A program made the translations under genes and the position numbers. The notes under the pieces are model-generated. The model worked only from the letters and a program-made list of their open reading frames with translations, searched no databases and was not told where the DNA came from. Positions 31,580 through 39,717 of a stretch of DNA of 64,000 nucleotides are shown in pieces (position 1 is the first letter of the stretch; every line of letters begins with the position of its first letter). Source of the DNA: Peptococcaceae bacterium UBA4068 (lineage in GTDB: Bacteria; Bacillota; Dehalobacteriia; UBA4068); NCBI GenBank assembly GCA_002382665.1, contig DFZA01000009.1:62001-126000 (forward strand). The letters run 5' to 3'.

Positions 31580-32803
31580 TTACTTTTCCTCCTTTTTGCT
31601 TGGCAAAGCGGCAAAACGCGGCAGGTCGGTAATTAACTCTATGATTTTGGCAGCTACCGACTGCTTACTCATTTGTGGCCATTGTTGAGTTTCACCCTCT
31701 GCACTAATAGCAGTTATTATATTTGTGTCGCAACTAAAACCAGCGCCCGGTTGGCTGATATTATTGGCGATGATCAAATCAAGGTTCTTCTGCTGCAATT
31801 TTTGCTGAGCATAATCAGTTAAATCTTCAGTTTCGGCAGCAAAACCTATCAGCAGTTTTTTACCTTTGGATTTACCCAATTCATTTAATATATCGGTTGT
31901 AGCAACAAAATTGACGGTTGTTTCCGTTGTCTTTTTAATTTTATGGTCTGCGATAACCTCAGGCCGATAATCGGCTACGGCAGCCGCCATAATCACAATA
32001 TCGGCGTCATTATATCTTGCAAATACCTCTGCTGCCATTTGGCGTGCGGATACAACATTTGTAACCTTAACATTTAACGAAGTCGCCAACTGACAGGGGC
32101 CGGAAATCAGTTCCACTTGCGCACCGGCCGCAGCTGCTGCCGCTGCCAATGCATAACCCATTTTACCGCTGGAACAATTAGAGATATACCTAAACGGATC
32201 AATGTATTCATGGGTCGGTCCGGCTGTCACTATCACTTTAAGTCCCTGTAATAATTGTTTGGGAAGTAACGCATCCGTGATTGCTTCTTTGATATCTTCG
32301 ATATCCGCCAAGCGTCCTTTACCGACCGCGCCGCAAGCCAAACGTCCGCTGCCTGGCTCTACAAACTTACATCCACGCTTGGCTAACAACTCTAAATTCG
32401 CTTGCGTGGCAGGATTATTATACATATCGGTATGCATAGCCGGCGCAAACAATAACGGCGCATTTGTAGCCAGAATTGCTGCCGAAACAATTTCATCGGC
32501 AATACCGTGAGCTACCTTGGCTATAATATTGGCTGTTGCCGGTACAACCACAAACAAATCGGTCGCGGCCAAATCTATGTGAGGTACATTCCAATCGCTG
32601 CTTAAAGAATTAATATCGGTTGCCACCGGCTTGCCGGATAACACCTTCAAGGTTAGCGGCGTAATAATTTTACAGGCAGACGCAGTCATAGCGACACTGA
32701 CATCAGCGCCGCTTTGTTTGAGCCAACTGACTATATCCGCTGCTTTATATGCAGCAATACCGCCGGTAATGCCGACGGTAATTTTTTTGCCGGTAAAGTT
32801 CAT
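31580..32803 (-). CDS. coaBC: Bifunctional CoaBC (PPCS/PPCDC)
   Basis: 407 aa. Two steps of coenzyme A synthesis: coupling 4'-phosphopantothenate with cysteine (CoaB, C-terminal half) and decarboxylation (CoaC, FMN-binding N-terminal half, about 1-190). Seen: GITGGIAAYKA, catalytic His in VPHIDLA, PAMHTDMY and the substrate clamp LACGAVGKGRLAD. The CoaB half begins near VIVTAGPTHEYIDPFRYISN. Follows rpoZ by 15 bp. Confidence 0.95.
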   Translation of the reverse strand: MNFTGKKITVGITGGIAAYKAADIVSWLKQSGADVSVAMTASACKIITPLTLKVLSGKPVATDINSLSSDWNVPHIDLAATDLFVVVPATANIIAKVAHGIADEIVSAAILATNAPLLFAPAMHTDMYNNPATQANLELLAKRGCKFVEPGSGRLACGAVGKGRLADIEDIKEAITDALLPKQLLQGLKVIVTAGPTHEYIDPFRYISNCSSGKMGYALAAAAAAAGAQVELISGPCQLATSLNVKVTNVVSARQMAAEVFARYNDADIVIMAAAVADYRPEVIADHKIKKTTETTVNFVATTDILNELGKSKGKKLLIGFAAETEDLTDYAQQKLQQKNLDLIIANNISQPGAGFSCDTNIITAISAEGETQQWPQMSKQSVAAKIIELITDLPRFAALPSKKEEK

Positions 32804-32818
32804 CTCACATTACTCCGC

Positions 32819-33025
32819 CTACTTTATACCGTCTTTAATCCGCCGCCAAACCAATTTATCCGCAAACAAATCTTCCAGCGCATGCGACACAGGATGAATC
32901 TTGCCGGACGAAAATGACTCCGGATTTTTTTCGATCATTTGACGCGCACTTTTGGCAGCTACAATTACCAAAGTATATTTGGAATCTACCTTTGCCATCA
33001 ATTGATTGATAGGCAGTTTGTTCAA
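32819..33025 (-). CDS. rpoZ: RNA polymerase omega subunit
   Basis: 68 aa starting at TTG 33025 (GAGGAGG site 7 bases upstream). Omega signature: the N-terminal NKLPINQLMAKVDSKYTLVIVAAKSARQM helix pair, plus HPVSHALEDLFADKL. Small subunit that helps assemble RNA polymerase. Located between gmk and coaBC, as in most Bacillota. Confidence 0.93.
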   Translation of the reverse strand: MNKLPINQLMAKVDSKYTLVIVAAKSARQMIEKNPESFSSGKIHPVSHALEDLFADKLVWRRIKDGIK

Positions 33026-33049
33026 TGTGAATCCTCCTCATTTATAAAA

Positions 33050-33604
33050 CTAACACACTTTTTGCTTTTTAATATCCGAGATGATTTTTTTAATTTGCTC
33101 AACAGAATTAGCTAATACATCATTAATGACACAATAATCGTATTCATCGGCGCAATCCATCTCACTGGCTGATTTGGTTAAACGCAATTCGATCGTCTTG
33201 GCATCTTCGGAGCCTCTAGCGATTATTCTCCTTTTCAGTTCATCTAACGAAGGCGGCATTATAAAGATATAGATGCCATCGCTACAGGCCTTTTTTATCT
33301 GCATAGCGCCTTGAACATCTATCTCTAATACTACATCGTGCCCATCGTCACGCAAACGGTCAACTTCCGAATGCAAAGTTCCATAATAATTACCGTAAAC
33401 TTCAGCCCACTCCAAAAATTCACCGTTAGCAATTTTTTTGATAAACTGCTCTTTGTCTATGAAGTAATAATTAACTCCATTCTTCTCACCTGCTCGCGGC
33501 CGGCGCGTTGTCGCAGAAACAGCAAAAACAATCTCCGGGCACTGCGAACGTAGGATATTGCAGATACTGCCTTTTCCTACGCCGGAGGGCCCGGATATTA
33601 TCAA
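33050..33604 (-). CDS. gmk: Guanylate kinase
   Basis: 184 aa from TTG 33604 (AAGGG site 7 bases upstream). P-loop SGPSGVGKG, TTRRPRAGEKNGVNYYF and EIDVQGAMQIKK are diagnostic. Converts GMP to GDP. Most homologues have several more residues before IISGPSG; here the upstream codons read R-K-G-L-L-L in frame after a stop, with CTG as the only early initiation option at about 33622. So the true start is either TTG 33604 or that CTG. No ATG is available. Confidence 0.93.
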   Translation of the reverse strand: MIISGPSGVGKGSICNILRSQCPEIVFAVSATTRRPRAGEKNGVNYYFIDKEQFIKKIANGEFLEWAEVYGNYYGTLHSEVDRLRDDGHDVVLEIDVQGAMQIKKACSDGIYIFIMPPSLDELKRRIIARGSEDAKTIELRLTKSASEMDCADEYDYCVINDVLANSVEQIKKIISDIKKQKVC

Positions 33605-33648
33605 TAATAATCCCTTACGCAGTCAAATCACACCCGTTCACAAGCAAA

Positions 33649-33900
33649 TTAATCGGTAACATCAACCAATCGGCTGGCAATTGTCTCCGGTTGAATCGCC
33701 GATAATATAACCTGACGGCTGTCCATAATTACCGCAGCACGTGTTCTTCTGCCGCAAGTTGCGTCAATCAGGCACCCCGAATCACGGGCATCCTGAATAA
33801 TCCGCTTGACCGGCGCAGAGTCACAACTGACAATGGCTACAATCCGATCGGCAGAAATAATGTTGCCGAAACCTATATTGAGCAAATGTATAGGCATCAT
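33649..33900 (-). CDS. remA: RemA/DUF370 DNA-binding regulator
   Basis: 83 aa. Matches the RemA family: HLLNIGFGNIISADRIVAIV, SAPVKRIIQDAR and IDATCGRRTRAAVIMDS. In Bacillus RemA is a ring-forming activator of matrix genes; in this operon (yicC-mihF-remA-gmk) the role may be more general. GGGAG site; two adjacent ATGs. Confidence 0.9.
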   Translation of the reverse strand: MMPIHLLNIGFGNIISADRIVAIVSCDSAPVKRIIQDARDSGCLIDATCGRRTRAAVIMDSRQVILSAIQPETIASRLVDVTD

Positions 33901-33925
33901 CTACTCCCAAAAAATACGCGTAAGA

Positions 33926-34234
33926 TTAGGCAAGGCGTTCCAGAAGCTGGGCTTTTTGTCTGCTACCCAAACCCTGAACACGGCGAGCATCATCAATACC
34001 GATCTCTTCCATAACTTTTTGCGCAGTAATTTTGCCGACTTGGGGCAAAGATTCGAGCAAATATTTTACCCTCATCTTAGCATAAATTTCATTGCCATCA
34101 TTATTAAGAACATCAGCCAGGGCAAGCTTGCCGGCCTTTAATTCTTTACGAACTTCCATACGTTGACTACGAATCTGTTGTGCTTTTTGTAAAGCCTGTT
34201 TTCTTTCTTCAGGGGATAACTTCGGAATTGCCAT
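33926..34234 (-). CDS. mihF: Integration host factor, actinobacterial-type (MihF)
   Basis: 102 aa. Matches the mIHF family: PKLSPEERKQALQKAQQIR, then a helix-two-turn-helix-like S13 fold (YLLESLPQVGKITAQKVMEEIGIDDARRVQGLG). A nucleoid DNA-binding/bending protein best known in Actinobacteria but also found next to gmk in some Bacillota. GGAGG site. Possible host partner of the prophage integrase or Rha, as inference. Confidence 0.88.
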   Translation of the reverse strand: MAIPKLSPEERKQALQKAQQIRSQRMEVRKELKAGKLALADVLNNDGNEIYAKMRVKYLLESLPQVGKITAQKVMEEIGIDDARRVQGLGSRQKAQLLERLA

Positions 34235-34251
34235 TAATTACACCTCCAAAT

Positions 34252-35130
34252 TTATTCGATATTCTGGATTTGTTCTCTTATCTTTTCCAATTCGCTTTTG
34301 GCATCAATCACAATGCGACTGATCAAAATTGAGTTGGACTTGGAACCAATAGTATTGACTTCGCGGTTAATCTCCTGCACCAAAAATTCTAATTTTCTGC
34401 CGACTGCATCCACCGCATCTAAAATATTCCCGAATTGCTCAAAATGTGATTGGAGGCGAATCAACTCCTCAGTGATATCACTTTTATCCGCATAGAAAGC
34501 AACTTCGGTAGCCAGTCGCGTGGGATCTATATCAATTGCACCCAGCATCTCTGTAATCCGCGTTTGTAGCGCTGCCCGGTACTCATCGACCAAATTAGGA
34601 GCCTCTGTCTCGACCTTTTCAAACATTAATTTTAACACGGAAATCCGTTTTGTCAAATCCGTTGCCAGTCCTTCGCCTTCGCGCTGACGCATTGCTATAA
34701 ATGCTAATAATGCTTGTTCAACCGCTTCGGTAACAAGAACGGATAATTCTTCTAAATCATCATCTGCTTTTGTCAATGTCACAATACCCGGCAACGCAAC
34801 CAATGTTCCCAAATCAATATTCTGATCAATACTGCACAGTTTGGCAACTTCCCGCAATCCGTCGCAATACAAAAGCGCTAATTCCCTATCAATATTTACA
34901 ACATTACCAATGGTCGAAATCTGCTCCATTGAAATATAAACATCGATTTTACCACGACTAATACGTTGCTGTATAAAGCGTTTGACCTGGTCGTCTAAAC
35001 TATTGAGCTGACGAGGAAGACGAGTAGAAACTTCTAAAAAACGATGATTAACCGACTTCATTTCGACAGTAATTCGATATTTTTCGCTGCTGACTTCTCC
35101 CCGACCATAACCGGTCATACTCTTAACCAC
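34252..35130 (-). CDS. yicC: YicC family endoribonuclease
   Basis: 292 aa from GTG 35130 (AAGGT site). Starts VKSMTGYGRGE and ends with EKIREQIQNIE; NHRFLEVSTRLPRQL and FLVQEINREVNTIGSKSN are hallmark segments. Family members are stress-related endoribonucleases in enterobacteria. First gene of the operon leading to metK. Confidence 0.92.
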   Translation of the reverse strand: MVKSMTGYGRGEVSSEKYRITVEMKSVNHRFLEVSTRLPRQLNSLDDQVKRFIQQRISRGKIDVYISMEQISTIGNVVNIDRELALLYCDGLREVAKLCSIDQNIDLGTLVALPGIVTLTKADDDLEELSVLVTEAVEQALLAFIAMRQREGEGLATDLTKRISVLKLMFEKVETEAPNLVDEYRAALQTRITEMLGAIDIDPTRLATEVAFYADKSDITEELIRLQSHFEQFGNILDAVDAVGRKLEFLVQEINREVNTIGSKSNSILISRIVIDAKSELEKIREQIQNIE

Positions 35131-35304
35131 AGCCGTTTACCTTCACTTTTTCACTATTTGTATAACTTTTTTTCAATAATTTTCTACTAATCAGTGGAAA
35201 ATCCTCTTTTTAACAGCGGTTTTTTCTTGACTTTTTTGTTTTTTGCAGATATTTTTATATCATCAACGCTTTTTTATACACAAATTTTAATTTTTGGAGG
35301 AAAC

Positions 35305-37065
35305 ATGGCCTTTGATTGCTTCGTTCTTGCCAATTCCTTGATGGAAATGAAGCCGCTAATCACCGGTGCCAAAATCAATAAAATATCTCAGATTGACCGG
35401 CATACATTGATTATCCGCTATCATAATGCCCATAACAACGGCAAATTATTGCTTTGCGCTCACCCGCAAAACGGCAGACTACATCTGACGGAATCAAATT
35501 TTAATAATCCGCAGCAGCCGCCGCTTTTTTGTATGGTCGCACGCAAATGGCTGGAGAGCTCAACTTTAATCAACGTCTTGCAGACGCCATACGAACGTGT
35601 TGCCGAACTGCAATTTCGCTGTCGCAATGATTTGGGAGACAGTATTATATGCCGGCTGATTATCGAGATAATGGGCAAGCACAGCAATATCATTCTTGTA
35701 AATAATGGAGGCATTATTATCGACGGTATCCACCACTATAACAGTAACCTCTCGCGTTACCGTGAAGTATTGCCCGGCATTCCTTATATCCCGCCTCCCC
35801 CACAGCAAAAAACATTTCCCTCCCTCAGCGAAGAACAACTAGCGGAAGTTTTGTTAACCGATGATAATATAGCACTGGATCAATCCGTTGCCGCTATACT
35901 GCCAAAGCATATTGCCGGAATATCTCCGCTGTTAGCCCAAAACATTGTCATCGAATCAGGTCTTAAACCGGAAATCAACTTAAATCAATTAGGTCAATAC
36001 GAAATTAGCCGTATTGCCAAATGCCTGCAAAACCTGGCTCATAGATATGATACCAATGATTTTTCACCGACCATACTATACCATGAAGATATGCCAATTG
36101 ATTTTGCAGCTTTTCCTCTCGTTTTTTGGTGTAGTCGAAATCAAAAACAAGCCGATTCAATAAACGCAGCAATTGATGAACACTATTCAGTTTTAGAACA
36201 CCAGCAACTATTTGCCAAAGAAAAAAGAGAGTTAAATAAATATTTGCAAAAACACATCAGTCGGCTGCAAAAAAAAATCGCCGCCAAAGAAGCGGAGCTG
36301 GCCGCCAGTGAAGCAGGCGACGATTACCAAAAATACGGAGATTTACTGGCTGCAAACCTATATTATTTACGAAAAGGCATCAATCAAGTGGAGTTGGATG
36401 ATTTGTTCGCCCCGGGTAAGTCGCTTATCATACCTCTTGACCCCTCGTTGTCACCACAGGAGAATATTAAGCGTTACTATTACCGCTGTGGCAAATGTAA
36501 AAAAGCCAATACCATCATCAAGCAACAATTGGACGAGGATAATCAAATACTTTCTTACCTGCTCAGTATTGCCCAATCTATTGAAGACAGCAGCAGCATC
36601 GAAGAATTAGCGCCTATCGAAGACGAAATGAATGCACTGTTCAATATCCGCAACAAAGCAATCAAACCCAAACAAAACAACAGCCAACCGTTGCCGCCTC
36701 GGCAATACCTCTCTCAAGACGGATTTGCCATATTGATTGGCCGCAACAACAAACAGAATGACCGTTTGACGCTCAAACAAGCCGCAGGAAGCGATATATG
36801 GCTGCATGCCCAAAAGATACCCGGCAGCCATGTTATAATCAAGAGTGAAGGCCGTGAGGTGCCAATAACAACAATCTGGCAGGCAGCAAGCTACGCCGCT
36901 TGGTTCAGTAAAGCTCAGTCCGGTAATAATGTCCCTGTTGACTACACTTTAGCTGCACAAGTCAAAAAACCAAACGGTGCCAAACCGGGGATGGTAATTT
37001 ACTTCCAGCAAAAAACTCTGTATGTCGAACCGGTTGATCCGCAAACAATAAACGAAACGCCCTAG
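35305..37065 (+). CDS. rqcH: RqcH (NFACT family; ribosome quality control)
   Basis: 586 aa from ATG 35305 (GGAGG site); the upstream in-frame extension is hydrophobic and not part of the family. Older name: fibronectin-binding protein A. NFACT-N (FDCFVLANSLMEMK), central coiled coil (about 290-420) and NFACT-R domain (DGFAILIGRNNKQNDRLTLKQA, DIWLHAQKIPGSHVII). RqcH recruits tRNA-Ala to stalled 50S-nascent-chain complexes and adds C-terminal alanine tails. Divergent from yicC; single gene. Confidence 0.92.
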   Translation: MAFDCFVLANSLMEMKPLITGAKINKISQIDRHTLIIRYHNAHNNGKLLLCAHPQNGRLHLTESNFNNPQQPPLFCMVARKWLESSTLINVLQTPYERVAELQFRCRNDLGDSIICRLIIEIMGKHSNIILVNNGGIIIDGIHHYNSNLSRYREVLPGIPYIPPPPQQKTFPSLSEEQLAEVLLTDDNIALDQSVAAILPKHIAGISPLLAQNIVIESGLKPEINLNQLGQYEISRIAKCLQNLAHRYDTNDFSPTILYHEDMPIDFAAFPLVFWCSRNQKQADSINAAIDEHYSVLEHQQLFAKEKRELNKYLQKHISRLQKKIAAKEAELAASEAGDDYQKYGDLLAANLYYLRKGINQVELDDLFAPGKSLIIPLDPSLSPQENIKRYYYRCGKCKKANTIIKQQLDEDNQILSYLLSIAQSIEDSSSIEELAPIEDEMNALFNIRNKAIKPKQNNSQPLPPRQYLSQDGFAILIGRNNKQNDRLTLKQAAGSDIWLHAQKIPGSHVIIKSEGREVPITTIWQAASYAAWFSKAQSGNNVPVDYTLAAQVKKPNGAKPGMVIYFQQKTLYVEPVDPQTINETP

Positions 37066-37072
37066 CGTTTCG
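37053..37072. repeat. Hairpin at the rqcH stop, near-copy of the one at 38,659
   Basis: CGAAACGC-CCTA-GCGTTTCG. It lacks a T-run. The hairpin at 38659-38678 differs only in the loop. The two bracket the sigma/anti-sigma genes. Confidence 0.6.
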
Positions 37073-37314
37073 AGAATTGAAAAAGTAACTTATGTCACTT
37101 TTTCGAGACTTTGCATCAAAATTTGCTTTAGTAAAGCCTTATGGATCAGCATCCAATCCGTCGTGAATATCGCTGTTTGGGTAAATATAGCGTACGAGTA
37201 TAAATAATCAGCGAACCTGCCCGGTATATGGATTGAACCGGTTTTTATGAATGAAAACAGCGATTTCATCTTATTACAAGATTCCATATGGTAGTAGGAG
37301 TTCTCACGGCAGCG
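37066..37314. other. Intergenic region rqcH / anti-sigma
   Basis: 249 bp. Contains a hairpin GAAAAAGT...ACTTTTTC (37079-37104) that may end the rqcH transcript. A 65-codon minus-strand frame (37090-37287) has no ribosome site and is not supported as a gene. Confidence 0.4.
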
Positions 37315-38082
37315 TCATAACCCCAACTCGCCAATTGTAGCGTAATAATACCCCTGTTCATCCTGGGTTATATATATACTCTGTTTTCCGATAACAGTAT
37401 TATTGGTAACCGCTTTAATTGTTATCGTTATTTTATTTTCATTGGCAGCATTGTCACCATACATTGGCGACCAATAGATTGTTTCTCCCGTGTCAATTGT
37501 GATTGACTGTCCCTCGGACGTTAAAATCCCCGTCTCGCGATCCCATCTGTCAAACCCGCCGCAATCTACCGACGCATTTATTGCTTCTACATAATAGTTA
37601 TTTTTGTCATCTTTCTTTATATCAACAGTAAATGGAAGCCCCGGCACGCTACTCATAGCAGGTGTGTATTTAGCCAACAGCACTTTTACGTCAGGCTTAA
37701 GCACCTGCTTCTCAGCTTCTTCCATAAAGTTTGCGTTTAAATATGCGCTTTCGCTGTTTGCCGCATATGCTGTTAGAACAAAACCCTTAAATATTTTATC
37801 TGTAGCATCTGGTAAACTACTATTATCTGATGGTTTATTGGCTTGATAATAATGTGTATTACCAGGTTCAAGCAATGACCAGTTATTATTCAGCAATATC
37901 ACCGCTGCCACCACTGTAATAAAACAAGCTATCAAAGAATATGCAAGTTTTGCCTTGAAATGTAGTCCTCTCCTTTTTTCATTTATTTTTTGTCTATTTA
38001 CTATCGACTCATAAATTATTCGCTTCTGCTCTTCCGTTGGCGCAAAAAATTCAAATGTATCTTTGATATTTTTATTTTTCAT
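37315..38082 (-). CDS. Anti-sigma-factor-like membrane protein
   Basis: 255 aa from ATG 38082 (GGAGG). Cytoplasmic N-terminus of about 45 residues, one transmembrane helix (AYSLIACFITVVAAVILLNN) and a roughly 185-residue external domain with a Trp/Gly-rich beta region. Directly follows the ECF sigma gene; this architecture and pairing indicate a membrane anti-sigma factor sensing an envelope signal. No zinc-binding ZAS motif and no named sensory domain recognised. The start would overlap the sigma gene by 11 bp if the latter's frameshift were repaired. Confidence 0.7.
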   Translation of the reverse strand: MKNKNIKDTFEFFAPTEEQKRIIYESIVNRQKINEKRRGLHFKAKLAYSLIACFITVVAAVILLNNNWSLLEPGNTHYYQANKPSDNSSLPDATDKIFKGFVLTAYAANSESAYLNANFMEEAEKQVLKPDVKVLLAKYTPAMSSVPGLPFTVDIKKDDKNNYYVEAINASVDCGGFDRWDRETGILTSEGQSITIDTGETIYWSPMYGDNAANENKITITIKAVTNNTVIGKQSIYITQDEQGYYYATIGELGL

Positions 38083-38103
38083 AATAACCTCCAAGATTAA
38101 TTT

Positions 38104-38568
38104 TTAATAATCTGCGGCGGATAAATGGTTCCTCAAGGTACTCTCGTTACGATAAAGCAGCTGTGATATCTCTTTTACAGAATAACCCTCAACATAAAAC
38201 AGATAAAGAACCGCTTTATATTTTATGGGCAAATTTAAAAGAGCATCTATCAGCAGATAATCACTGGTATCTTCATGAACAGAAATTCTCTCTATTCTTT
38301 CAATATCGACCCGTTTCTTTTTCCAGAATTTTTTTAATTCGTCTTTGCAATAATTTTTTGACACAGAGATAAACCAGGCTTTTTCTTGATTTTTATCGTT
38401 AAAACACTTATTTAAGTTAACATACTTTTCAAATATCGCTTGAGAAGCGTCTTCCGCATCGTAGTGGCTTTTAAGATAAAGAAAGCATATTTGATATACA
38501 CCCCTTATATTGCGATCATATACCGATGCAAACTCCCTATCCGTACGCAATAATGAATTTGACTCCAT
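38104..38568 (-). CDS. ECF sigma factor, apparent 3' frameshift
   Basis: 154 aa. Region 2 (VYQICFLYLKSHYDAEDASQAIFEKYV) and region 4 (LPIKYKAVLYLFYVEGYSVKEISQLLYRNESTLRNHLS) of an ECF sigma-70 factor are intact. The frame then ends abruptly after SAADY. In another frame the next codons read LLKINLGGYYEK and stop at 38072 inside the anti-sigma start, just what ECF proteins of this type end with. One base lost near 38107-38116 would explain it: either a real mutation or a sequencing/assembly error. The DNA-binding helices survive, so partial function is possible. AGGAGGTGA ribosome site. Confidence 0.8.
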   Translation of the reverse strand: MESNSLLRTDREFASVYDRNIRGVYQICFLYLKSHYDAEDASQAIFEKYVNLNKCFNDKNQEKAWFISVSKNYCKDELKKFWKKKRVDIERIERISVHEDTSDYLLIDALLNLPIKYKAVLYLFYVEGYSVKEISQLLYRNESTLRNHLSAADY

Positions 38569-38651
38569 GCTTTACTATCACCTCCTACAATTATAAAACG
38601 AATGAAAAACAGCATTTGTCCGATTTATGGAAATTTTATTTTCGGGTATAT

Positions 38652-38687
38652 AAAAAAACGAAACGCCATAGCGTTTCGTTTTTTTAT
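38652..38687. terminator. Bidirectional terminator pyrF / sigma
   Basis: Stem CGAAACGC-CATA-GCGTTTCG flanked by A7 and T7, so it works in both directions. On the minus strand it ends pyrF. Confidence 0.9.
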
Positions 38688-38697
38688 AATTATATTA

Positions 38698-39432
38698 TTA
38701 GTTTTCCGCCATTTCCGCAACAATCATACGCGCGGCCTCTACGGGAGATTCAGCTTTGAGGATTGGTCGGCCTACTACTATGTAACTAGCGCCTCTGACA
38801 ATTGCTTCTTTGGGGGTCATAATCCGTTTTTGGTCATTGGCAGCAGCCCAAAGAGGCCTGATGCCGGGAGTAACGATCAAAAAGTCATCGCCGCAGGCCG
38901 CACGCAACATATCCAATTCTTGCGGCGAACAAACAACACCGTCAATACCGGCTGCTTTAGCCATTTTTGCTAACTCCACAACATGCTCAGCAATAGTACG
39001 ATTGATTGCCAGCTCCTGGCTTAACTCTTCCTGAGAAAGGCTGGTTAATACCGTAACGCCTAACGATAAAGGACGACGCGTTGCCAGTTTTGCCGCTTCC
39101 TCCGCAGCGCTGTCTGCTGCGGCCTGTAGCATTTTAGAGCCGCCGCCGGCATGAACAGTATACAGCAAAGCGCCTTTACGCGCCATTACCCTAGCCGCTT
39201 GTCCCACCGTATTAGGTATATCATGGAACTTCAAATCGATAAAAACATTGCCACCGGCATCCTGAATGTCCGTAACAATTTCCGGCCCGACACTGTTATA
39301 CAATTGCATGCCTACTTTAAAAGCGCCGACTTCAGGACTAAGCATCTCAACCAATCTCAATGCCTCCGCCCTATCCGAAACATCAAGCGCTACTATCAGT
39401 CTGGAACGCATCTTCTCTAATTCATTACTCAT
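38698..39432 (-). CDS. pyrF: Orotidine-5'-phosphate decarboxylase
   Basis: 244 aa from ATG 39432 (GGGAGG). Last step of UMP synthesis. Catalytic DLKFHDIPNTV (Lys/Asp), ALDVSD at the N-terminus and VTPGIRP phosphate loop. Located just after the 6S RNA terminator, so some read-through is possible; other pyr genes are not in the window. Confidence 0.95.
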   Translation of the reverse strand: MSNELEKMRSRLIVALDVSDRAEALRLVEMLSPEVGAFKVGMQLYNSVGPEIVTDIQDAGGNVFIDLKFHDIPNTVGQAARVMARKGALLYTVHAGGGSKMLQAAADSAAEEAAKLATRRPLSLGVTVLTSLSQEELSQELAINRTIAEHVVELAKMAKAAGIDGVVCSPQELDMLRAACGDDFLIVTPGIRPLWAAANDQKRIMTPKEAIVRGASYIVVGRPILKAESPVEAARMIVAEMAEN

Positions 39433-39455
39433 CAACAAACCTCCCCGTAAAATCA

Positions 39456-39660
39456 TCAAAAAACCCCACTCTGCCGTGACGTCCGCTGTTTTGAAACCTG
39501 CTATGTGCAGGTGGGATTCCTCCCATTGGCTTTCGATGTCCTCTAACTAAGGAGGCATACCGGCCACCAACGGAGACAGATTCCCATTTAAAAGGTGTTG
39601 GGTCAAAACGCGCGGACAATTACACGTACAGCGCAGGGTATTTAGTATTATGCTCTCTTC
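39456..39660 (-). ncRNA. ssrS: 6S RNA
   Basis: About 205 nt, minus strand. The transcript folds into one long imperfect hairpin: outer stem CTGTACGTG with CACGGCAG, then GTCCGC...GTTTTGA with TCAAAAC...GCGGAC, and an upper stem TGGGA...TCTCC...TTGG with CCAA...GGAG...TCCCA, leaving internal bulges as in 6S RNA, which mimics an open promoter and binds sigma-A RNA polymerase. Strong promoter upstream and a GTGGGG-T6 end. It sits immediately after aspS, as does 6S-1 (bsrA) in Bacillus. The same DNA holds a 64-codon frame that I consider spurious. Confidence 0.78.
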
Positions 39661-39666
39661 GTTTTG

Positions 39667-39695
39667 ATTATATCATTTTCGCCGTTCTTTCTCAA
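39667..39695 (-). promoter_or_regulatory. 6S RNA promoter
   Basis: Minus strand: TTGAGA (39695-39690), 17-bp spacer, TATAAT (39672-39667); start near 39660. Confidence 0.75.
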
Positions 39696-39717
39696 CTGTA
39701 ATTATCTGACATAAAAT

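Noticed and set aside
31580..31640. SAM riboswitch ahead of metK
   Set aside because: metK starts one base from the coaBC stop; there is no leader.
37090..37287. 65-codon minus-strand ORF after rqcH
   Set aside because: No ribosome site and its end is formed by a hairpin; no family recognised.
39425..39619. 64-codon minus-strand ORF upstream of pyrF
   Set aside because: It lies within the 6S RNA, lacks a ribosome site and its frame has an unlikely composition; RNA structure explains the DNA better.
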